From Aristolochia californica (Eukaryota; Streptophyta; Magnoliopsida; Piperales; Aristolochiaceae), in the NCBI GenBank assembly GCA_029961685.1, contig JARWKL010000016.1:16250157-16314156 (forward strand): a DNA stretch of 64,000 nt, read 5' to 3'. Every line of letters begins with the position of its first letter. Within the stretch, counting starts at the first letter, position 1. The translations under genes were made by a program, and so were the position numbers. Positions 34,760-46,300 of the stretch are shown here, piece by piece. The notes beneath the pieces were generated by a model, which saw only the letters and a list, made by a program, of their open reading frames with translations, ran no database searches and had not been told where the DNA came from.

Positions 34760-37700
34760 ATGGCGAAGCAGAATGTGACCATGACAATCCAAAACTTCTA
34801 TGTAAGTCCATCATCCTGTAGCTTGTATCATTATTTTCATTTTCTCTGCCTTGTCGTCTCCTCTAATGGAGCATATTTGTTGAATGATCAACACTGTTGT
34901 TTCCGGTTCTCGTAGCATTTTGTTTGACTCGGTCACAGATAACCCAAGAGAACTGGATCAATAATGCTGACCACAACTCTTCCTTCAACTTCTTTTCTCC
35001 TACTAACTCCAGATTGGATCATTTGAAACTTGAAAGCTTGATTTTTATGTTTCTTAGGTAATTTTGAGCAATGGCATTGTGAAGCTCACGTTATCAAAAC
35101 CAGAAGGGGCCTTGACAGGGATACAGTATGGTGGACTGGACAATCTCTTGGACATCAAAACAATCGAATCTCAAAGAGGGTTTGTGGAAAAACAGGTCAC
35201 TTCCATAATCGATAATGAGTATTTCTTCATCTTTGGTACTCACTCATTTGAAAATGTGCAGATACTGGGACATCAATTGGAACCTGCCCGGAGGTCAAGA
35301 CAGATATTCATTGTATGTTAGTGTTTACTTTCACAAATGGAATTTATTTTTCCATTTTGAATAAAATTTCACTACAACAAAAAATAAAATAAAGTAAATT
35401 TTTTTTTTCATTCATATTTGTATGGTAAATTAGCATTCTTCATTAAAAACTTTTGATGTGACAGAAGCAGGATCTTAAAACACAGCAAGTTCAAGACAAA
35501 CAAGTTTATCATTTAAATAACCACCTTTTGTTCATTCTTCTGAGCTTCAGTTTTCAGACATAGATGCTCTATTTTATTTCCTGAACGAAGTCCACAGCAT
35601 CCTTCGGTTCATAACCAAAGAATGAAAATAAGGAAGACTCTAGTCAACTATTGTATCTTTAATGCATCATTTTAAAAACTCAGATCCTTGATGCATAGAC
35701 TTTACCAAATTCATCTTTCTCCACTGTTAACAGGCTGCAAGGAACAGAATTTAGTGTTGTTCAAGCTACTAAAGATATTGTAGAGGTTTCATTTAGGAGC
35801 AGCTGGGATGCATCTTCCAGGGGAACAACATTGCCCCTAACTGTGGATAAAAGGTCTTTTAACAGTGTGGATCACATTTTTCTTTCTGATAACCAATGGA
35901 TGGGGGAGATCATTCACTGATCATCTTATGTGCTTTTGATATTGTAGGTTTATCTTAAGGAGTGGGATTTCAGGTTTCTATAGTTATGCCATTTACGAGC
36001 GATCGGCGGAATGCCCTGGTCTTGTTCTTGCCCAAACCAGGATGACATTTAAGCTAACAAGAGAGAAGTAAATCATTTTCTTCAGAATCATTTTCATATG
36101 CAACAATAGGATTTCACGTCTCCTTTATGCAAGAATTAGTTATTGAACCGGTACAAATAAAAAAGTCCTGGTACATAACAATTATTAACTGATCCGTTCC
36201 TTTAGGTTTCACTACATGGCCATCACAGATGAGAAACAGAGGATCATGCCAATGCCTGAAGACATATTACCTCCAAGATGTAAACAGCTGGCCTTACCAG
36301 AATCAGTATTGCTGACTAATCCCACCAATCCAGATCTCAAAGGCCAGGTAACTAATTTAAATATTTAAATAAGTTAAAAGCAGATGAAGTACAATAGTGT
36401 TTATAAAACCATGAAAACAGAAATACTTTTGGCTCAATTTTATGGAGTCCTTCAAGCACTACTGTTAAAACTGAGACACAAATAGCTGGTATTTGATCTT
36501 CTTAGTTTGTTTATGCCATAAAAAAAGTAATGGATGTGAGGGGACAAGATGGTTTCTAATTAAGAAGAAAAACACACAACAAATTCCAAATGTTTAAACG
36601 CAGTAAAAGTTTTTAAGTTTGAAAAGCTGGCAGGTTGAGGACAAGTACCAGTACTCCATGGACAATAAGGATGGTGGCCTCCATGGTTGGATCAGCTCAG
36701 GACCCTTTGTGGGATTCTGGATCATCTTCCCATCCAGTGAATTTCGCAATGGGGGTCCCACCAAGCAAAATCTCACTGCCCACACAGGGCCAACTGCTCT
36801 TGCGGTAGTGCAGAACTCTCCCTCTTTCTAGATCTTTCTCCAGATCACTCCTATTACTGAAAACTTCCTACGATCCAGATGTTCCATAGCTCTCACTATA
36901 TTGGCGAGGAATATGCTGCAAGTTTTAGTGAAGGAGAGGCTTGGAGAAAAGTACTAGGCCCAATTTTTGTATATCTCAATTCCACCTCAAGTGTATCCAA
37001 TGCCCATGACTTATGGATTGATGCAAAAAAGCAGGTAAATTGTACTTGTCTTCAACTTAGGGTTAAATTTAATCTCTAAATCTCTTTTATGGTCTAAAGT
37101 AAACATTGTTTCCATTGGTCTCTCTCATTCTACTTTCTCATTCTAGAGGCTGTCGGAAGTTACAAATTGGCCATACAATTTTGTCTCTTCTCCCTTCTTC
37201 TTAAGTGAAAAAGAACGTGGCTCTGCTGCTGGAAGATTATTTGTTGAAGATAGGTATTGACTCAAACCAGTGAATGCCAAATTTGTCTCACAGTTTCAAC
37301 AGTCAAGTTAGTCTTGACAATCTCAGGCTATTCTTTCTCAGTCTAGTGAACCTCACATGAACAATTTCAATTTGGCTTCCTCTGATAATCCGACTAGTTG
37401 CTTTTTATGAATGTTTCGCAGATACATCTCTAAAAATCTCATTCCTGCTAAAAATGCATATGTTGGCCTTGCAGCTACTACAAATCCAGGTTCATGGCAG
37501 ATTGAAAGCAAGGTAAAACAAATGCATTTGGCTCTACTTACAAGTCTCCTGAACTAGCAAGATACTTCTCTATTCAATCACCTATAAATTGATAGTAGTA
37601 ATCTGCTAATAATGGCCATTTTGCCTTCCTCTTCTTCTGTTGATTATGTAGTGTTCAAAGTAATATGAGGCAAAAAAGTTTTATCTAGCTATTATTCTGT

Positions 37701-39232
37701 CTATGAAGGGTTATCAATTCTGGGTACAGACAGATTCAAATGGAGACTTTGTCATAAACAATGTTGTCCCAGGAGTCTATGCTGTTCATGGCTGGGTTCC
37801 AGGCTTTGTTGGAGATTACCTTGACAAGACTGTTGTTACCATCCATCAAGGTTATTTTTTGTGCTCTGCTTGCAATCTCTAGTTGCTAATACAGATGAAG
37901 TTCAGTTTTTCTTCTGAAATTACCTAAATCAGAATAATCAAACTATCATAAAAATACAGAGAGAAATTATCTATGTATTTAAAGCAACCTTCTGCTGAAT
38001 GAGAGGGTATCCGTACTGCTACTCATGCAATGATTCTTGAATATTTTAGGGACAGAAACACAACTGGGTAATTTGACATACACTCCAACAAGAGATGGTC
38101 CTACACTATGGGAGATTGGCTATCCTGATCGTATTGCAATTGGCTTCTATATTCCTGATGCCAATCCACTCTATATCAACAAATTATTTATTAACAGCCC
38201 TGAGAAGTAAGTTGCGTCTTTCCTAAAAAAACAGCATTGAAATGCTCAAGGAAGCTCTTCTGATCTGTAGATCTTTATGCGAACTATTTTTTAAACCTTC
38301 TACATTTTAGCAATTTATTATTTAATGCATGTCTTTACCTAATAAATCAGTTAATGGGTAATGACACATTAATTTTCTCCATCTGAGGCTTCTGACTCAA
38401 TTTCCTTATAGTTATCCTTCTCACAGTTCGTACATCAACCCATTGTCTTTGATATTAATATTTATTCATCAATCATCATCTTCTCCATTCAAGACCATTA
38501 GGTGGCAGTCTATCTGCTTCCACTAGTAATGTTTCCTTTTGAACACATTTCCATCTTCTCTGCATTCTGAATACATATGCAGGTATCGACAATATGGTCT
38601 CTGGGACAGATACACAGACATTCATCCTCAAACCGATCAAGATTTCATGATTGGAGTAGATGATCCAAAAAAGGACTGGTTTTTTATGCATGTCACCAGG
38701 TAGGTTCTCTTTTCTGCAATTGTCCACACTCCAAACATCAGCAATTGAATGCAAAACACTCTAATGTTCTACAGGAGAATGGCAAACAAAAGTTATTCTC
38801 CATCCACATGGAAAATAACATTTAATCTAGATGAAGTGACGAGTGGTGGCTACAAGCTCAGATTGGCTATTGCAGCTTCCAGTCATGCATGGCTTCAGGT
38901 ATATACAGTAATCAACCCATCTGTTGACTTTCCATCATGGCCTTACAGAAAAAGATTGTTCAAAACAGGTCCGAGTAAACAACGCAAATGGAGTGCCTGT
39001 TGGTGATGTCTTCGACTTGGGATCGGATAATGCTATTGGCCGACATGGAATTCATGGGCTTTATCAACTCCTCAGTGTCAGTTTTAATTCATCCTTGTTG
39101 ATGAAAGGGGAAAACATAATATTTCTTACACAAGCAAGGGGAGGAAATGAATTTCTTGGGCTGTTCTATGATTATATAAGACTAGAAGGCCCTGCTAAAG
39201 CATCTGACTACTCAGAAATGTCAATAGCTTAA
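34760..39232 (+). CDS. Rhamnogalacturonate lyase (polysaccharide lyase family 4)
   Basis: Cleaves the rhamnogalacturonan-I backbone of pectin by beta-elimination; in plants linked to wall loosening. Fifteen exons: 34760-34801, 35058-35179, 35262-35312, 35734-35853, 35948-36067, 36206-36347, 36634-36804, 36879-37034, 37147-37253, 37422-37512, 37709-37850, 38050-38206, 38583-38699, 38775-38898, 38969-39232. They sum to 1926 bases, 641 aa, phases all consistent. Order: N-terminal catalytic domain (SNGIVKLTLSKPEG, RGYWDINWN, RLQ-type linker, SGFYSYAIYER, YMAITDEKQRIMP, KDGGLHGW), the fibronectin-like domain (YVGLAATTNPGSWQ, VVPGVYAVHGWVPGF) and the C-terminal galactose-binding-like domain (WEIGYPDR, YGLWDRY, FFMHVTRR, IGRHGIHGLY, FYDYIRLE). 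The start MAKQNVTMTIQNFY has no obvious signal peptide; an upstream exon could exist. No disruption seen. Confidence 0.94.
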
Positions 39233-40349
39233 ACATTCATCATATGGTGCATAAATATGATTCTTCTTTGGGCCATTTGCTGTTACCTAAACCCATACAT
39301 AATTAGTGGATGGTCAGGTGACCTGGTGACCAACCTGTTGAACAGTATCTTATAAGCATCACTTGCATATGCTTGCAGCAATGATTTGTATTCAACTCAA
39401 GTCCAATCTTTCACCAACCAACCTGTTATATTGCTCTTCTATGTGCATCTTTTACATGCAAGTTTAATGCAGAATTCTCTCACTCAATTTATTTATTGGG
39501 GAATGAAAATCCTTCTTTTGTTGGTCTTGACATCAAGTGAAATTAAGAGTTATTCTCCATTTCCCTTGATATTGCTTTAATTAATTGAACTGCTCCACTT
39601 ATGTAGTAATTTCATCCCTGAACCAAAACTAAATGTTTTAACATTAAATGTCTAATAAGACATGATTCCAAATTTGAAGAAGCCTGGAAATCATTCCTCT
39701 TTTTATGATAAGCAATGGTGAATGTGAAAAAATAGAGGAAATCATTCTTAAATGTCTATTATACCTTTATAATATAAAAAAAAAAAAAAAATCTTATACA
39801 TACACTTCATCTAATGGATTATAGTTGAAAACTCACTTTTAACATGGGTATATGCATCTCATATGGGACCTACTAATCTTACAAACTGGAGGGCCAATAG
39901 CCTAGCTTCTAAATTGGTTGTATGATCTATTATATTGTTTTTATTATACAACTTGAGGGACACAAGGGTATTTTAGTAGTTTATCTTAAACTTTGTATAA
40001 TCTATTACACTTTTTTGAAATAGTTGTAACCAAACAACACTTCCTGTCTTAAAGAGCTCCTTATGGAGGAGAATCATACAGAGCCCAAGACACCTTTGGT
40101 AGAATGGATAAGAGGAGTGTAATTAAAATTGAATCACTACTAACACTGAAGCAAGGATTAGATTAATACATGATCATTTTATCACCAATTACACTATACA
40201 AAACAGCTACAAAGGATCTTGACCAACAAAACATTAGGTTGCAGGTGGGTAATTTAGATGATGTCAACTATACAAACATTTCCAGCAAAAAAAAGAAGCC
40301 AAAAACCACCTCGCAAAGAAGTCTTCTAGTCACCAATTTTGTCTTTCCT
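39233..40349. other. Convergent 3' flanks of the lyase and TDP2
   Basis: The lyase (plus) and TDP2 (minus) end facing each other 1.1 kb apart. The stretch is AT-rich with an A-run at 39777-39791 and no recognisable gene or element. Confidence 0.6.
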
Positions 40350-43300
40350 TTAGATTTTGCTGATTGTTAATAGCAATCCATAATGATCACTTGGTAACAC
40401 AGGTAGTTGTAGCTTCCTCACTTCTTTCCTTACTTTTTTCTCTTTAATATAAGATATCTCAGGAATAGCCTCCTGACCGATCATCTCAATCTGACTAATT
40501 CTGAAATCTCTCAGCTTGCACAAAAAGCGGTCAAGTCGCTTCTGCAAAGTTCGGTTACCAGATAACATTGGATTAGCCTTAGTATCATAAGTCCATCCAT
40601 TTTCTCCAGGCTTTAGGTTTGCCCAAGCATCAACCCATCCATCATGTAAGGGATATGGTCCATCGTTCTTTTCATCCCAGTTCATGTCGCCACCAAATAC
40701 AACATTAGGTGACTCCTTGAGAAGGTCAAGGGCTTCCTTTGCCTGAGCTACACGTTCTTTGCTGAACATTTGGTCCCACTTGGGTGGCCCAGGGCAAGGA
40801 CTCTCAAGGTGGCTTGTGGCAACAAGGAACTTCTCATCCAACCCAATGTTGATATCAGCTATGCAGAGCTCCCTTCCCATTATGGAATTACCAAAGGGTT
40901 TGGAGGTGAATGATTTAACAGGTAGTTTACTCAACTGAAGGAGAAGAAAGCAAATGGTTCCACAAGTAAGCGTCTTTAAAAAACTAAAATCAAATAAACC
41001 AAAGATTACTTTTAGCACTGAAGATAAAGTTGGATCAGGTGAGAACAACAAAAATATATCAGACTATACGGTTACCTAAATAATTCAGTAAAGCATTTGA
41101 AAATAAAAAAGAAGGAGATGAGAAAAAATAGCCAAGTTAAAGGTTTGTAGTACAAGTATAAACAGCTGAAGTGTACTCATCTAATGATGCAATAATAATT
41201 AATCCTGGTCATATTGCTATATTGACGTATCAAGTAACTAAAATTCCAAAGAGCTTGTTAGAGAGTTAATATTCTTTGTTAGTATTAAAATGTAGTATAG
41301 GGGCAGTTTGGTTATTTCACATGTTCTGTATATTTCATTGATGGGTACTATCATGTTCAAAATGTTTCGATGTGTCTATCTTCAGATTTTTGTGTTGTTT
41401 AGAGGTGTAGATGAGTGGTTATAAGGAGTTAAGTGAATAAGGGATAATTGTGTAACTGTCCCTAACCTTACTAAAGTGCATAAAGAGAATTAGGGGTCGT
41501 TTTCAGAACCTCAATGACAGCTACCCCCATTTTGGCAGTATAAGGTTGAATTTAGACGAATTCCATGATTGATGTATGTCGTTGAAGCCTGTGTGAGTAC
41601 TTGATCAAACCCAAATTTTGTGAGTGGAGCCCACATAGTCTGCCCAAGCATATTGGTGTAGCAAAGTTTTTGGTGGATTATTTTGGTTGTTTGTCCCTAA
41701 CCTGACTGAAGTAAATAAAGAGAATTAAGGGTCGATTTCAGAACCCCAATGAGAGCTCCTCTCATGCTCTCTTTCAGCACTCTCTTCTCCTCTTTTCTCT
41801 TTCTCTCTTCTCTCAATCTTCTATTTCTTATTTCTTAACAGTCAGAACTCAAGTAAGGGTGTTTTTGTCATTTCACCCTCCTGATATTCACCTGTGAAAG
41901 TAGCAGTAACGTAGGCATCATATTAGAGACATAAGGTTGAAGTTTGATCAAATTCTGAATGGCATTGAGTGAGTTATGAGGGTTTAAGTTATGAGGGGTA
42001 TTTTTGTAATTTTGTTCAGCAATCACTTAAAGCTGATTAAATAGAAGGATAGTGCTTTTGGACCCAAGGAGTGCAGAACTCATGCACTCTTCTCCTCTCA
42101 GTCCTTTCTATTCTTCTTCATATTCTCTTTTTCTCCTACAATTTTATTTTTTTACATGTTGCTAGAGCAATGTGATCCTATTGCAAGAATTTTTCAGGCA
42201 TGTTCTCTTCTCCTTTCTAAGTTTCCATATACTTCAGGAAAGGAAAATTTCAGGATTCCAACTGATTTAGCCAAAGATCAGACTTTTTTTGTTTCTTTTG
42301 TGTCCTAACCTTAGGGTTAATGGTTTGTACTGCCAAATGAGTAGAATTCTATGTGCAGCTTGTGCCCCTAGAGGGTTTTATTTGCTGGAATTTTCCCAAT
42401 TGTGCCTGTGCAGATCACCAAATACTGTTCATTGCCTACGTCAACATACTGGATGCTTACATTATCCTATTTAATGACAAATTTGATATTTTGGTCTTGA
42501 TTGTCTTTTCTACTCCTTGAATTGGATAATTGGAGTTCTATTTTGCTCTTAATTGTTCTAGAGTGGGGCCCACATAACCTAAGCAGGCATCTTTTTTAGG
42601 CTTATTGGAAATTTACACTGTTTTTAGGATGATCGACTCCGAGGGGGTGTTTACACCAGTTAGAGAGGCTAACTGCTGATGGGAAGGATATTAACTACTG
42701 AAAAATTGAATGGTCAAAATTATTTAAGCTGGTCCACATCAGTTCTGACCCATTTTAAAGCCAAGCGGAAGACTAAGTATTTGAAAGATGATCCTCCTAT
42801 TCCAATAACTAATGATTGGGAAGCTGAAAACAGCTAGGTAATGACTTGGCTACTCAATAGCATGTAAGCCAAGCTCATAAATCAAATTATGAACTGTGAA
42901 ATAGCTAAGGAGATTTGGAACTCCTTTGAGTTAATGTATGCCCAAGAGAGTAATTTGTCAAGAATCTATAAATTGTAGGCAAAATTATTTAGTCTGAAAA
43001 GAGGTGACAAAGCGGTTATCAATTACTATAGTGAGCTATGAAATGTGCTACAAAAGATTAGCATCTACCACTTCTTTACTACCAATGAGAAGGAGCTCAC
43101 ACAATAGTAGGGACAAATTTGTGTAGCAAAGTTTTTAGATGGACCAGGATCTGAATATGATGCAGCCAAAGCACAGTTAGTTGCCTCAAATGATGTGCCT
43201 GCACTTCTTATAACCTTCTATCCTACTTACAGTGTTTTTCAAGACCTTCCAACAAGGAGGATGATTGGTTTAGCGTATGAGAGAGACAAGCTATATCACT

Positions 43301-46300
43301 TGGAGGATTCATCATAGCAAACTTCTTCGGTTCTTCATGTAGATGGTACAATCTTCCAATGGCATCTCCGGCTAGATCATGCACTTACCATCTAGTTCCA
43401 ATTTTCAGTGCAAGTCTTGACAGCTAGGGAAGCACTGTAATGGGTCTTTTTCATCTAGTCAATTGTCGAGTAACAATCTATTTGAGATAATTAATTCAGA
43501 TGTATAGGGGTCGTACCCTGTTGCTAGTAACTCTAGTTATAAGAAATTCATACCATGTATTGATGATTTTAGTAGGTCGACTCGGGTGTATCGCCTATAG
43601 GAAAAAACTGAAGTTTTTAATGTATTCTTGATTTTTTACAATAAAAGAAACACATAGTATGGTGTTTCACTTAGTATCTTGCATACAAATAATGGGCTTG
43701 AATTTGTGAACCATAAATTTGCTTCCTTTTTGTTAAACTACAGTTATTTTCATTAGTCTTCTTGTGCATATACTCCACGGCAGAATGGAGTTGCAAAAAG
43801 GAAGAACCATCATTTACTTAAAATTGCATACACTATATTATTTCATATGCATCTTCCCAAATCTTACTAGGGCGATGTGATTTTTACTATCTACTTTCTC
43901 GTTAACAGGATGACTACATCAGCTAATGGAGGAAAAATTCATTTCCAAGTTCTCAAGCCTGATACTGAATTATTTCTTTTTGTCCTTGTGTTTTGGTTGT
44001 GTTTGTTTTGTGCATTAGTTTGATCGTACTGTTGATAAATTGTCACCCAAATCCATTAAATGTATCATTTTGAGTTACCCACACAAACAGAAGGGATATA
44101 AATGTTATGTCCTACCAACTAGGAAAACATTTGTATCGATTGATATTACATTCTTTGAAGATGTTTCATATGTCATAAGGTCTACCTTTTCGCCCATCAC
44201 TCTTGATACAAATCATGTTGCTCCTACTCCAGTGGAGCAGATTCCTAATCCTTCGCCACCGGTCGTCAAAAGTAAGTGCAAGTTTATCAAAGCAAAAAAC
44301 CTTCAAAGAAACCAAACAAGGTTCTCTCTCCACTTCCAATGCCAGCACCTTCTTCATCTATTGTCCCTATGGTAAGTGAGCTGCATCTCCCTATTGGCAT
44401 CCATAAAGGCAGTCCATACATGTACTCACCATTCTATTTCTAAGTTTGTGTCATTTGACCTACTGTTTGACTCCTACAGAAATTTGCACTATCATTGTCT
44501 TTGTGTATTATTCATTCTTCAATACAAGAAGCTTTGTTGTCTCTTCAGTAAAAGTAGGGTATGGACATACATATGTATGCTCAACCTTTTTTTTTAGAAA
44601 GCGATGAACTCAACTAGAAACAAAGAAACAAGATTTAACAAGAGGGGCAAGGAGGGACGCCCCCTGCTTAGCACACCTGTCTGCAATAGAGTTTGTAGAT
44701 CTAGGAACATGAGACCAAATATAAGTAATATGGAAAAGAATATCCATAATAGAATAGTACACATCCCAATGACGCCACGACAGGGAAGAGGGGGAGGAGA
44801 ACCATCCAACAATCACTGCAGAGTCCCCCTCAATGTGGAGCGGACCAGAAAAATGCTCACAAAAGATGATGAGACCTTTGAGGAGAGCCTAAAGCTCAGC
44901 AACAGTGGAATCAACACTACCCATAGGTCCTGAATAGGACAAAAGTTGGCTTCCATCTGAATCACAAAAGACACCACTATATTCGGCCAAGCCAGGATTG
45001 CCGATGGAGCTGCCATCAAAGTGTTAAGTTGTGGGGCCTAATCAACGCCTTACACTGAGTCGGTACGTGGATCGACCTTAGTTTTCTCTTTATAATTGGA
45101 AGGGCGGCACTATTAGGGTTTCATCATCATCATTCGAAGGAGCATCTTGAATTGCGGCCCCCAAGAGAGGTTAGAGGAAAACACTAATAAGTGTGTACGA
45201 TTTCTCTTGTAAACTATTTCATCTTCATAGTGGATTACTACAGTGTTAGGAATTAAACGCCCTAATCCCAAACTAACGAAAGCAATAATAATAAACGCGG
45301 AAAAAGGGAAAAATAAGCACGAAAAAGCACAACAAGATTTATACAGGTTCTCCTCAAGGTGAGACTACATCCTGTCTTTCGCCGCTGCAGTAATCCACTA
45401 TGAAGATGAAATACTTTACAAGAGACAGAGCACACTTACAAGTGTTTCTTTTTAACCTCTCGGGCTGCAACTCAAGATGTTCCTCGATACAAGATAATTA
45501 CAACCCTAATAGCGATGCCCCTCAATTATAAAGAGAAAATTAGGGCAACCATATTACAAGAGTGAAATTCCCAAACTACCCTTAATGAAATAACAATTAA
45601 TATATCGTGGACCGGGAGGGGGGCTTCCCACCCCCTTCCAACCCCCATGGCGATCTGACCACGCATGTCGATCCGTGACCAACTCAGTGTAGGGCGTTAA
45701 TTAGGCTCCACAACTTAACATGCAACTGCAGAAGACGGGACCTAGTCTCATCTTGAGGCGAACCTATATAAATCTTGTTTATTCTCGTACTTGCTTTTTC
45801 CTTCTTCTACATTTATTATTATTGCTCTCGTTAGTTTGGAATAGGGGCATCTAATTCCTAACACAAAGTTCATATTGATGTAGCCCGGATCAGGGATCTG
45901 CCATACCTGCATCGCTAGAGACTTCAACTAGCCTCCCATCTGAGCAATAGTGCTCTAGTTCTCCGTGAGCGAGAGCCCAGAAAGAGTGGAAAACTCCTTC
46001 TTGAAGTGGAGCCAAGCAGAGATGTGGCCAATAATAGAGGAAATGACTCGTTTTGAGGAAGATTCTTGGAGCTGAAGCGCGCCTCAATGTTGCTAATCGG
46101 CTCAAGCCAGCCAACCTCCTTCGCCCTATAGGTCATGGCCGAGAGGAGATCAGCCACAATGTTGAATAAGAGGGATGAGAGTGGATCCCCTTGTCGAATA
46201 CCCTTGGATCCCTTAAAGAAGCCACAAACCAACCCATTGAGGAGGAGGAAAAAGTAGGTCATAGAGACACATGACCTGATCCAAAATCTTTAACAGTCAC

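Noticed and set aside
40935..41051. Open frame extending upstream of the last TDP2 exon
   Set aside because: The added residues are translated intron; a clear acceptor at 40936-40935 and phase agreement with the exon at 48517 fix the exon start.
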